Positions 55,481 through 64,000 of a stretch of 64,000 bases of DNA are shown one piece after another (within the stretch, counting starts at the first letter, position 1; each line of letters opens with the position of its first letter). The stretch lies in contig JAKATU010000056.1 in assembly GCA_021818585.1 (NCBI GenBank), positions 62,001 through 126,000 of the forward strand, in the 5' to 3' direction. Under the pieces are notes generated by a model, which saw only the letters and a program-made list of their open reading frames with translations, searched no databases and was not told where the DNA came from. Both the position numbers and the translations under genes were made by a program. The stretch is from Acidobacteriota bacterium. Lineage in GTDB: Bacteria; Acidobacteriota; Terriglobia; Terriglobales; Acidobacteriaceae.

Positions 55481-56658
55481 AACCGCTTCCCCTCACCATC
55501 GCCGGCGTCATGAGCGGAACCTCCGGTGACGGCATCGACGTAGCCCTCACCCGCATCGAACCGCGCACCACCAGGCGCGGCAACACGCTCACTCTGCAGT
55601 TGCTCGCGCACGAGGCATTTCCCTTCCCCAGGCCGCTGCGAGCCGCCATCCTCGCCGCGCAGGACGCAAAAACCATCTCCACCGCAGAACTGGCACGCCT
55701 CAACTGGCGCCTCGGCATCGCCTACGCTAACGCGGTCGAAGCCACCCGCGACAAGCACGGCGTCGAGATCGACCTCATCGGCTGCCACGGTCAGACCATC
55801 TACCACCAGCCGCAGCCGGAGCGCTACTGCGGCAAAAGCTTCGCCTGCACATGGCAGATCGGCGAACCCGCGCTCATGGCCACACGCCTCCGTATTCCTG
55901 TCGTCTCCAACTTTCGCCCCGCAGACATGGTCGCAGGCGGTCAGGGCGCGCCGCTCGTGCCCCTGCTCGATTACGTAGTCTTTTCCCATTCGCGCATCAG
56001 CCGCGTACTGCAGAACATCGGCGGCATCGGCAACCTCACCGCCATCCCCGCCGGCGCAGGCGCCGATCAGGTGGCCGCATTCGACACCGGCCCCGGCAAC
56101 ATGGTCATCGACGCGCTCATGCAGCAGCTCTACAGCAAACCCTATGACCGCGACGGCCTGACCGCAAAGCGCGGCAAAGTGCTGCCCGAAGTCCTCACAT
56201 CCGTATTGCAACACCCATTCTTCCGCAAGGCTCCGCCCAAATCCGCGGGCCGTGAGCAGTTTGGCTCCGCCTTCGCCGACGATCTTCTCACTCGCTGCCG
56301 CAAGGCGGGCGGCTCCAGCGAAGACGCCATCGCCACCGCAACCGCGCTCACCGCCGAGTCCATCGCGCAAAGCTACGCCAACTTTGTCCAGCCCAATATG
56401 GGGTCATCGCCGGTCGAATACATCCTCTCCGGCGGCGGCGCGCAAAACATTTGCCTCATTCACATGCTCCGCGAACGCCTCGAACCGCTCGGCTGCAAGC
56501 TCTTTCAGAGCGACGAAGCCGGCATGCCCGCGCAGGCCAAGGAAGCGGCCGCCTTCGCGCTGCTCGCCTACTGCACTTACTACGGCCTGCCCGGCAACCT
56601 GCCATCGGCCACCGGCGCAGCGGTGCCCGTGGTACTGGGGTCCATCTCTCATGGCTGA
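55477..56658 (+). CDS. anmK: anhydro-N-acetylmuramic acid kinase
   Basis: Phosphorylates and opens 1,6-anhydro-N-acetylmuramic acid to MurNAc 6-phosphate, the step after NagZ in recycling. The 393-residue product begins with the ATPase motif GVMSGTSGDGIDVAL, continues with GCHGQTIYHQP, RPADMVAGGQGAPLVPLLD, the VLQNIGGIGNLTAI and FDTGPGNMVID motifs and ends with YILSGGGAQN and AKEAAAFALLAY. All are typical of AnmK. The ATG at 55477 overlaps the nagZ stop; its own stop lies 8 bp inside the next gene. murQ, the next step, is not in the window. Confidence 0.95.
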   Translation: MKPLPLTIAGVMSGTSGDGIDVALTRIEPRTTRRGNTLTLQLLAHEAFPFPRPLRAAILAAQDAKTISTAELARLNWRLGIAYANAVEATRDKHGVEIDLIGCHGQTIYHQPQPERYCGKSFACTWQIGEPALMATRLRIPVVSNFRPADMVAGGQGAPLVPLLDYVVFSHSRISRVLQNIGGIGNLTAIPAGAGADQVAAFDTGPGNMVIDALMQQLYSKPYDRDGLTAKRGKVLPEVLTSVLQHPFFRKAPPKSAGREQFGSAFADDLLTRCRKAGGSSEDAIATATALTAESIAQSYANFVQPNMGSSPVEYILSGGGAQNICLIHMLRERLEPLGCKLFQSDEAGMPAQAKEAAAFALLAYCTYYGLPGNLPSATGAAVPVVLGSISHG

Positions 56659-58228
56659 GCAACTCAGCGCGCAGCGCAGGCCGCGGCCTGCTCATGGCTC
56701 CCTCACGCGCGCGCTCTTCGCGCTGCTCACCACTGCCACTCTACTGCTCGGCGGGTGCAGCGGGGACAAGCCGCCCGCCAACACCGCCGTCATGCTCATT
56801 GACAGCAGCCCGTCCAACCTCGACCCGCGCATCGGCACCGATGCCCAGTCCGAGCACATTGACATGCTGCTCTTCGACTCGCTCGTCCGGCACAACTCCC
56901 ACTTCGGCTTCAAGCCCTCGCTCGCCGCCAGTTGGAACACACCCAACCCAAGCACCTACATATTTCACCTGCGCCCCGGCGTCCGCTTCAGCAACGGCCG
57001 GCCGCTCACCTCACGCGACGTCAAGTGGACCATCGAGTCCATGCTCAACGGCAGCATCACCACCGTAAAGACCGGCGCCTACGAAGACATCGCCGCCATC
57101 GACACGCCCGACCCGCTCACGGTCGTCATCCATCTCAAGCAACCGGACAACGCCCTGCTCTCCAACCTCTCCGACGGCGCACTCGAAATTGTCCCCTACG
57201 GCAGCGGCAAAAACTTCGGGCGGCACCCTATCGGCAGCGGCCCGTTTGAACTGGTCAGCCAGTCTTATGACCGCGACGTCGTCATCCAGCGCAACCCTTA
57301 CTACTGGGGCGTAAAGCCGCACATCCAGCGCGTCCGCTTCGACGTCGTTCCAGATGCAACCACCCGCGCCCTCGAACTCGAAAAAGGCTCGGCCGATGTA
57401 GAGATCAACTCACTGCCCCAGGACACTGTCCACGCCCTGCGAGCCGACAAAAATCTGCGCGTCGTCTCCCAGCCCGGCACCGAGCTCTACTACATCGTCT
57501 TCAACCTCCGCGATCCCATCCTTCGCCACCAGAAGGTTCGCCAGGCCATCGCCTACGCCATCAACCGGCCCCTGATCATAAAATCCCTTTTCGGCGGCGA
57601 TGCCCGGCTCGCATCCAGCCTGCTGCCGCCCGAGCACTGGGCATGGACCGCAACCCCGCCCTACACTTACAACCCGGCCAAAGCAGATCAGCTTCTCGAC
57701 GAAGCCGGATTCCCCCGCAGAAAGGACGGCATCCGCTTCCACATCGCCATGAAGACCTCCACCGACCAGACCACCCGCCTCATGGCCATGGCCATCCAGG
57801 CCGAGCTCGCCCACGTCGGCATCAAAATGGAGCTGCACAGCTACGAATTCGCCACCTTCTACTCCGACCTGACCCGTGGAGCCTTCCAGATGGCCCCCTC
57901 CCGCTGGATCGGCGGCAACGAGCAGCCTGATATATTCCGCTATTCCTTCGCGTCGTCCAGTTTTCCGCCCTACGGGGCCAACCGCGGCTATTTTCACAAT
58001 CCCGAAGTCGACCGACTCATCGACGAGGCCTCCATCAGTCCTGACCGCGCGATACAGAAGGCCGACTACGCCAGAATCCAGCAGATTGTCGCCCGCAGGC
58101 TCCCCACCTTCGACCTGTTCTACATCAATAACGTCGTCGTGCACTCCACCCGCCTCACGAATCTCACCGTAACGGCATATCCCTCCGGAAATTTCTACTT
58201 TTTGTGCACCGCCAGGCTACGCCGGTAG
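56651..58228 (+). CDS. oligopeptide-binding ABC lipoprotein (SBP family 5)
   Basis: Extracellular solute-binding protein of the peptide/nickel (SBP_bac_5) family, 525 residues, anchored by a lipid: the lipobox LLGGC puts the cysteine at residue 36. The mature part shows SSPSNLDPRIGTDAQSEHI, LRPGVRFSNGRPLTSRDVKW (classic SBP5 segment), the PIGSGPFEL motif, NPYYWG and VRQAIAYAINRP. The ATG at 56651 overlaps anmK by 8 bp, so it belongs to the mutS-nagZ-anmK unit. A muropeptide or cell-wall peptide ligand is suggested by context, as in MppA; this is inference. No permease or ATPase follows. Confidence 0.9.
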   Translation: MAEQLSAQRRPRPAHGSLTRALFALLTTATLLLGGCSGDKPPANTAVMLIDSSPSNLDPRIGTDAQSEHIDMLLFDSLVRHNSHFGFKPSLAASWNTPNPSTYIFHLRPGVRFSNGRPLTSRDVKWTIESMLNGSITTVKTGAYEDIAAIDTPDPLTVVIHLKQPDNALLSNLSDGALEIVPYGSGKNFGRHPIGSGPFELVSQSYDRDVVIQRNPYYWGVKPHIQRVRFDVVPDATTRALELEKGSADVEINSLPQDTVHALRADKNLRVVSQPGTELYYIVFNLRDPILRHQKVRQAIAYAINRPLIIKSLFGGDARLASSLLPPEHWAWTATPPYTYNPAKADQLLDEAGFPRRKDGIRFHIAMKTSTDQTTRLMAMAIQAELAHVGIKMELHSYEFATFYSDLTRGAFQMAPSRWIGGNEQPDIFRYSFASSSFPPYGANRGYFHNPEVDRLIDEASISPDRAIQKADYARIQQIVARRLPTFDLFYINNVVVHSTRLTNLTVTAYPSGNFYFLCTARLRR

Positions 58229-58316
58229 CCCGGCAAGCGTCATATCAAGTGTGCAAGGCGTCGACTTTGCCGGATATTCCCCACGAAATACCTGCGCGCG
58301 ATTCGGTAATTATTAT

Positions 58317-58335
58317 GTGAGTGAAATTCACTCAC
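58317..58335. promoter_or_regulatory. palindrome upstream of the groESL promoter
   Basis: GTGAGTGAA and TTCACTCAC form perfect 9-bp arms around one central base. It ends 17 bp before the -35 box, where an activator or second repressor could bind. It does not match the CIRCE consensus. Confidence 0.5.
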
Positions 58336-58352
58336 GTTTCATCCAGACCAGC

Positions 58353-58383
58353 TTGACAATCACCACCCGTGTTGGGGTACATT
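58353..58383 (+). promoter_or_regulatory. groESL promoter
   Basis: Perfect -35 TTGACA (58353-58358) and -10-like TACATT (58378-58383), spacer 19 nt, a little long. The -10 touches the left arm of the CIRCE element. Confidence 0.65.
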
Positions 58384-58408
58384 AGCAGTCGGAGGTGGAC
58401 ACTGCTAG
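58382..58408. promoter_or_regulatory. CIRCE operator (HrcA site)
   Basis: TTAGCAGTC and CACTGCTAG, separated by exactly 9 nt, match the CIRCE consensus layout (TTAGCACTC-N9-GAGTGCTAA) with small changes. It covers the start of transcription of groES-groEL, so an HrcA repressor, encoded elsewhere, should control this operon by heat. Confidence 0.85.
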
Positions 58409-58582
58409 CGGCAGAGTTCAGGTCTTCTCTGCCGTCATGGGTCACGATCACCCACCGCAACCAGCTCCAATTTTAGAGTCAGTTCGATTCGCAAATTTCA
58501 GGCGGGCATCCACCCGCCCGGTATTCCCCGGCTGCCTCAAGCCGGGTATCGCAACGAAACGTTGTAAAGGAGAAGCAACACA

Positions 58583-58894
58583 ATGGCAACAGCAGCTGTA
58601 GCAACCACGTTCACCCCGCTTCACGACCGCATCCTGGTCCGCCGCGTCGACGAAGGCGAGACCATCCGCGGCGGCATCATCATCCCCGACTCCGCCAAGG
58701 AGAAGCCGCAGGAAGGCGAAGTCATCGCCGTCGGCAAGGGCAAGAGCAACGACGAAGGCAAGGTCTTCCCTCTTGATGTGAAGGCTGGCGACCGCGTTCT
58801 CTTCGGTAAGTACTCCGGCACCGAAATCAAGATCGATGGCGAAGAGTTCCTCATCATGCGTGAGGAAGAAGTCCTCGGCATCCTCAAGAAGTGA
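58583..58894 (+). CDS. groES: co-chaperonin GroES
   Basis: Heptameric lid of the GroEL chaperonin; 103 residues, normal size with a few extra N-terminal residues. The core starts [33 protein letters not shown] (landmark, residues 9-41, covering the mobile loop), then [34 protein letters not shown] and the terminal LGILKK. AAAGGAG lies 9 nt before the ATG. Control is by the CIRCE site upstream. groEL follows after 93 bp. Confidence 0.98.
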   Translation: MATAAVATTFTPLHDRILVRRVDEGETIRGGIIIPDSAKEKPQEGEVIAVGKGKSNDEGKVFPLDVKAGDRVLFGKYSGTEIKIDGEEFLIMREEEVLGILKK

Positions 58895-58951
58895 ACTTGA
58901 CGTTCAGGCAAACGCGCCTTCGGCGCAAAAACCTGACAGCTTCAGGCATAA

Positions 58952-60652
<1,701 letters not shown>

Positions 60653-60686
60653 GCCTTTCCGTTTCGGCAATCGCGCAGATGGCGCA

Positions 60687-60724
60687 ACGGGCTTCCCTCA
60701 CCGGGAAGCCCGTTCTTCTTTTGA
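60687..60724 (+). terminator. intrinsic terminator after groEL
   Basis: An 11-bp perfect stem (ACGGGCTTCCC / GGGAAGCCCGT) with a TCACC loop, followed by TCTTCTTTT. It ends the groESL operon. Confidence 0.9.
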
Positions 60725-60816
60725 GTCTAAAATTTCTGGACTATTTTCAAACTATCGTTTTATCATTTGACAGATTGACATAACTGGTTCACATTATTCC
60801 CAGAAAGGGACGACAC

Positions 60817-61335
60817 ATGACGATGCTCATTGCAGAAACAGGGGCCAAACTCGCCGCGGCCGACAGGGTATGGATCACAACTGCACTTCTTCACCAGGAA
60901 CATCCTTCCAGACGCGATTTCAGCCTGGATGAAATTCGGGAACGCGGAAAGCAGGAAGGCCTGGTCGAAGCGAGAGTCAATACCTTCTATGTCCATGCCA
61001 ACCAGCACTGTGTTGCAAATAGACAACCGAATCCTGGGAATCATCGCATGCTGTTTGAAACAGCCAGGGGGAGACGCCGTCTGTACCGCGACGGCGACCT
61101 TGCATGGGCCGGAAGAACGGGGAAAAGCCTGCCTCGCCGCGAAGACATTCCTGCCAAGTATCATTACTTGCTCGACTGGTACCAGGCCTGGAGACGCAAG
61201 GGGTTCTCTGGAAGCTCTACCCCTCCCTCGAAAACGATGGACCCACTGTTGGCGCTTCGAGGTTCCGGGCGCGATCTATGGAAAGACGAGCACGCAGACG
61301 ACTATGTGCGGCGATTGCGCGAGGGGTGGGAATGA
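60817..61335 (+). CDS. putative antitoxin with an added N-terminal domain
   Basis: Predicted antitoxin for the PIN-domain toxin encoded next, 172 residues, long for a partner of a VapC-like toxin. The N-terminal part (about 10-120) looks like a winged-helix-type domain (VWITTALLHQEHPSRRDFSL, RGRRRLYRDGD); a family such as DUF7669 is a guess from pattern. The last 32 residues (141-172) carry DPLLALRGSGRDLWKDEH and DDYVRRLREGW, which resembles the toxin-binding tail of small VapB-like antitoxins. The stop overlaps the toxin ATG (ATGA). TTGACA boxes at 60769-60782 may be its promoter. A start at 60823 is also possible. Confidence 0.7.
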   Translation: MTMLIAETGAKLAAADRVWITTALLHQEHPSRRDFSLDEIRERGKQEGLVEARVNTFYVHANQHCVANRQPNPGNHRMLFETARGRRRLYRDGDLAWAGRTGKSLPRREDIPAKYHYLLDWYQAWRRKGFSGSSTPPSKTMDPLLALRGSGRDLWKDEHADDYVRRLREGWE

Positions 61336-61760
61336 GCAGGATATTCTGGGACACCAACCTGTTCATCTACCTCTTTGAAGATTACGGCGAGTTATCGGAA
61401 CAAGTGGATCGCCTCCGCAGCAGCATGCTGCTGCGGGACGACCAGCTAATCACCTCAACACTCACAATCGGCGAATTGCAGGTGATGCCCATGAGAGCAG
61501 GCAATGAGGGGCTATGTCGGAAATATGAGGAGGCAATCCGCTCCACATCCATTGTTGTGAACTTTGACATGGATGCTGCACGGCAATATGCAAAATTACG
61601 GTCGCTCCAGAAACGAAAAATCTCTCCGCCCGATGCGATCCAGCTTGCATGTGCGGCCTCTGCGAGAGTTGACCTCTTCCTCACCAACGACACGCGGCTG
61701 CACGATCTTCGTATTGAGGGAATTCAATTCATTACCTCGGTGGCGCGTGCCCCTCTATAG
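61332..61760 (+). CDS. PIN-domain toxin (VapC-like)
   Basis: Predicted ribonuclease toxin of the PIN/VapC class, 142 residues, typical length. The four acidic metal-binding residues are in place: Asp7 (FWDTNLFIYLFE), Glu48 (LTIGELQ), Asp101 (SPPDAIQLA) and Asp120 (LTNDTRL). The ATG at 61332 overlaps the antitoxin stop by 4 bp. The upstream frame is open but unrelated. Targets of such toxins are usually tRNA or rRNA; the actual target is unknown. Confidence 0.9.
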   Translation: MSRIFWDTNLFIYLFEDYGELSEQVDRLRSSMLLRDDQLITSTLTIGELQVMPMRAGNEGLCRKYEEAIRSTSIVVNFDMDAARQYAKLRSLQKRKISPPDAIQLACAASARVDLFLTNDTRLHDLRIEGIQFITSVARAPL

Positions 61761-62075
61761 GGATCCATGATCACCCGAACCAGGAATACCGGCTTCCCGC
61801 CTGCACCAGGCGAGGAATCACAGCCGGAACTCGACGGGCATAAATGGAGGGGGGCAGCTCAGTTTCACTCCACAAGGAGTTAAGTGGCGAGGTAAGTTAC
61901 AACTTCAGCTACGCGCCAAAGAACGGATCCGTTCCACAAAACCAAACGTCGTTTCCAAAAGTCGCTCCAAAGATAGCCAAGAAAGCCTGGTCGCAGCCGG
62001 CAATCCCTCCCACGCACCGGGTGAGACAATCAATGGGTGCGCGCGGGAAAATCATTCCCACCGGAACTCACCCCG
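61761..62075. other. 315-bp intergenic region, nothing clear
   Basis: Between the PIN toxin and the acyltransferase I see no gene, RNA or convincing promoter. An open frame at 61844-62140 has no ribosome-binding site, low-complexity composition and overlaps the acyltransferase start in another frame; it was not accepted. Confidence 0.4.
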
Positions 62076-63095
62076 ATGAACAGAAGAATCACACAACTGG
62101 ATGGCGTACGGGCGCTAGCAATTTCCGCGGTTTTCCTTGACCATGCATTCCATCTGCCCCTCTTCTGGATGGGAGTCGATCTCTTCTTCATTCTCTCCGG
62201 ATTCCTCATCACCGGAATTCTGATCTCCAGAAAAGAAGCGCCGCTCGGCGCTTACTTCGGCCATTTCTATCAGCGGCGAGCACGGCGCATCCTGCCGCCC
62301 TACCTCACCCTGATGATCCTCGTCACGCTCATCTTCGGCATCAATAGCTGGATACACGAATGGTACTACTACCTCTTCCTGATGAACGTCATCCGGGCCT
62401 TCAGCCTGAATGAGCCCAAAGTCCTCGTCATCCTATGGTCTCTCGCCGTAGAGGAGCAGTTCTATCTCGTCTGGCCCTTCGTCGTTCGCTTCTTTACCGA
62501 AAAACGAATCCTCATCTTCGCCGCCTCCCTGCTCGTCATCACGCCGATCCTTCGCTGGATTTTTACGCCCTTCTTCCAGTTGCACTGGGCGATCTTCGCG
62601 TTAACACCCTTTCGCATGGATTGCCTGGCCGCCGGAGCCATCCTCGCTGTCGTCGCCAGACGCCGCCCCCAATGGCTGCCACGCTTCGGGCTCTACGGAC
62701 TCATTCTCTCCGCCCTCGGCCTCTGCGGGCTGCTCTGGCTCGGCGCGCACGGTTACACCACCGACGGCAACACCAAGGTGGGCAACACTTTCATCTATTT
62801 CTTCACGCTCTGGACCTGCTTCGGCGTCATGACCTGGGCGCTCAGCGGAAAATTCGTCGGCGTTCTGCGGTGGCGGCCCGTCGTGTACATCGGTCGCATC
62901 AGCTACACCATCTACCTCACGCATCTCCTCGCCCTCTGGATATGCAGCCGATTCATCCCCAACCACTACCTCGCCGTCGCAGCCGGAGCCGTCCTCGTCA
63001 TCAGCTTCGCCTCGCTCTCCTGGTTCCTCATGGAAAAACCCCTGCTCGAAGGCCGACGCAAAAAAGCCCCGGCCACCGTGGCTCTTACTTCATAA
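62076..63095 (+). CDS. membrane acyltransferase (OafA/WecH family)
   Basis: Integral membrane O-acyltransferase of the acyltransferase-3 family, 339 residues with about ten membrane segments. Conserved parts: ITQLDGVRALAISAVFLDHAF with the catalytic His, MGVDLFFILSGFLITGIL, the YQRRARRILPPYL segment, LWSLAVEEQFYLVWP and a C-terminal SYTIYLTH. Such proteins acetylate or acylate surface sugars, lipids or antibiotics. The ATG at 62076 is preferred; a GTG at 62037 is also in frame. No glycosyltransferases lie nearby, so the substrate is unknown. It converges on the ICMT-like gene with the two stops overlapping. Confidence 0.9.
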   Translation: MNRRITQLDGVRALAISAVFLDHAFHLPLFWMGVDLFFILSGFLITGILISRKEAPLGAYFGHFYQRRARRILPPYLTLMILVTLIFGINSWIHEWYYYLFLMNVIRAFSLNEPKVLVILWSLAVEEQFYLVWPFVVRFFTEKRILIFAASLLVITPILRWIFTPFFQLHWAIFALTPFRMDCLAAGAILAVVARRRPQWLPRFGLYGLILSALGLCGLLWLGAHGYTTDGNTKVGNTFIYFFTLWTCFGVMTWALSGKFVGVLRWRPVVYIGRISYTIYLTHLLALWICSRFIPNHYLAVAAGAVLVISFASLSWFLMEKPLLEGRRKKAPATVALTS

Positions 63096-63690
63096 CCTCA
63101 CTATTTCCAGGTAAAACCTGCATCAGCCGAGGCGCCACCGCCGGAACCCGCCGCGCATAATCGGCGTACGTTTGCCCAAACTCCTCCCGCATCCACTGTT
63201 CTTCCAGCCGCCATTTCATCCACAACGCCGCCAGCACCAGCAGAAAAGCCAGCACCCCGCGCACCTGGCCAATGGCAACTGCCATTCCCAGAAAACCAGC
63301 CAGCAAACCGGTATAGATCGGGTGCCGCACCATCCGGTACGGTCCGCTGGTGATCAGTTCGTGGCCCTTCTTGAGCGTCACAGAGCGGCTCCAGTTCGTC
63401 CCCAGATGCCGTCGAGCCCACACTGCAAAGAACAACCCCGCCAGCGTCAGGCTCGCGCCCGCCCAGAACCCCACCAGCCCCGGCCTGTAAAACTCGCGGT
63501 AAAGCCACGGCAACGGCAGCCGATCCACCATCAAAATCCCCAGTGCACCAATCCAGAGCGTCACGCGCAACATCCGCGAAGGCATGCCCTCCACCCTCCG
63601 CGCAGCCTTGCCGCCGATCGCGGCAAGCCGCCAGTAAAGGAAAAATGCAATCCACATCACGGGAAACAGGTAGTGGTATAACCAGCGCAT
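63085..63690 (-). CDS. isoprenylcysteine methyltransferase (ICMT) family membrane protein
   Basis: Integral membrane protein of the ICMT/phospholipid-methyltransferase fold, 201 residues with about five hydrophobic segments. Signature motif ITSGPYRMVRHPIYTGLLAG (about 113-132) contains the S-adenosylmethionine-binding RHPxY, and the C-terminal LEEQWMREEFGQTYADYARRVP carries the paired Glu residues. Bacterial members have mostly unknown substrates. Its 3' end overlaps the 3' end of the acyltransferase gene by 11 bp on the other strand. The Rieske gene lies just upstream on the same strand. Confidence 0.88.
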   Translation of the reverse strand: MRWLYHYLFPVMWIAFFLYWRLAAIGGKAARRVEGMPSRMLRVTLWIGALGILMVDRLPLPWLYREFYRPGLVGFWAGASLTLAGLFFAVWARRHLGTNWSRSVTLKKGHELITSGPYRMVRHPIYTGLLAGFLGMAVAIGQVRGVLAFLLVLAALWMKWRLEEQWMREEFGQTYADYARRVPAVAPRLMQVLPGNSEVMK

Positions 63691-63743
63691 CCTTCAGCCT
63701 CCGGCAACAGAAATCCACCTCGAATTACGCGGGCGTCGGCAAC

Positions 63744-64000
63744 TCAGTTCCCCAAAAACTTTGCCTGCTCCAGATCCACCTCAACCACACCCTCCACCTC
63801 ACGCACCCCATACCGCCGCACACAGGCATTTGGATGATGCGAAGCACACCCCGTTTTCGCGTTAAACGCCCACGCGTGCCACGGGCAAACCACATGCCCG
63901 TTTTCTATCAGCCCCTGTCCAAGCGGTCCGCCTCGATGCGGGCACACATTATCCAGCACCACCACTTTCCCATCCACGCGCGTCACGCAAAACACGCGGC
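63744..64000 (-). CDS. Rieske [2Fe-2S] protein, 5' end outside the window
   Basis: Small Rieske-type ferredoxin; only the C-terminal 84 residues are in the window and the frame runs off the right edge. The cluster ligands are present as CPHRGG and CPWHAWAFN (CxH and CxxH, about 17 residues apart). The tail after the cluster (ASHHPNACVRRYGVREVEGVVEVDLEQA) resembles NirD-like or ferredoxin components of oxygenases or nitrite reductase; it is given here as a landmark. A GTG at 63995 lies after conserved residues and is unlikely to be the true start. It ends 53 bp upstream of the ICMT-like gene. Confidence 0.88.
   Translation of the reverse strand, partial: RVFCVTRVDGKVVVLDNVCPHRGGPLGQGLIENGHVVCPWHAWAFNAKTGCASHHPNACVRRYGVREVEGVVEVDLEQAKFLGN

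Larger units (their letters stand above)
58229..58582. other. 354-bp groESL regulatory region
   Basis: No gene is visible. In order it holds a 9+9 palindrome (58317-58335), a promoter (58353-58383), a CIRCE element (58382-58408) and, in the leader, two GC-rich hairpins (58501-58518 and 58527-58546) before the groES Shine-Dalgarno AAAGGAG. The leader is about 190 nt. Confidence 0.75.

Noticed and set aside
61844..62140. 98-codon frame before the acyltransferase
   Set aside because: No ribosome-binding site, random composition, and it runs into the acyltransferase in another frame.

Overview
This is 64 kb of ordinary, high-GC, gene-dense bacterial chromosome. The gene set fits an acidobacterium (Acidobacteriota, Terriglobia type). 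The pointers are the sensor and regulator proteins, a secretin with an N-terminal TPR-like region, a 730-residue TolC-like protein, an inositol-phosphate synthase, a polyphosphate glucokinase-like ROK enzyme, and frequent TTG/GTG starts. This assignment is inference: no rRNA is present. I see no tRNA, CRISPR array, transposase, integrase or prophage gene. The window cuts pgk at the left edge and a Rieske protein at the right edge.

Layout. 0-2.4 kb (+): pgk, tpiA, a YfcE-type phosphoesterase. 2.4-8.4 kb (-): a lone peptide-type ABC permease coupled to a CNNM/CorC protein, an unknown membrane protein, a secreted M1 aminopeptidase and a 75-aa protein with a palindromic promoter. 8.6-10.9 kb: a fasciclin-domain protein divergent from an ECF sigma factor/RskA-like anti-sigma pair; the two divergent promoters share a bipartite motif. 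11.0-17.1 kb (-): a tightly packed six-gene run (M20 dipeptidase, mobA, mlaF-like ATPase, lipocalin-like, nadE, DsbA-like). 17.4-21.8 kb: a rhodanese, then an NtrC-type regulator, its histidine kinase and a small lipoprotein overlapping the kinase. 21.8-24.3 kb: nadK and tlyA (-), polyphosphate glucokinase (+). 24.3-31.1 kb (-): carA-carB and the TolC-like protein. 31.3-43.2 kb (+): truA, an M20 peptidase, a small beta-barrel, smc, purC, cvpA, a Fis-type regulator, a HAD phosphatase and an orphan TPR-secretin. 43.3-47.5 kb: inositol-phosphate synthase and DedA (-), nth (+), a BNR-repeat exported protein (-). 47.6-51.5 kb (-): hemX-hemA-hemC-hemD with every junction a 4-bp overlap. 51.7-58.2 kb (+): mutS-nagZ-anmK-oligopeptide-binding lipoprotein, all overlapping. 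58.3-60.7 kb: groES-groEL under a CIRCE operator. 60.8-61.8 kb: a toxin-antitoxin pair with an enlarged antitoxin. 62-64 kb: an acyltransferase, an ICMT-family protein and a Rieske protein.

The genes are mostly core metabolism and housekeeping: glycolysis, pyrimidine, purine, NAD and tetrapyrrole synthesis, DNA repair, chromosome organisation and protein folding. The less ordinary parts are the regulatory and envelope modules: the sigma/anti-sigma/fasciclin unit, the two-component system with its own lipoprotein, the orphan secretin, the peptidoglycan-recycling operon attached to mutS, and the winged-helix-type antitoxin/PIN pair. Starts were chosen by Shine-Dalgarno position, signal peptide position and overlap with the preceding gene.
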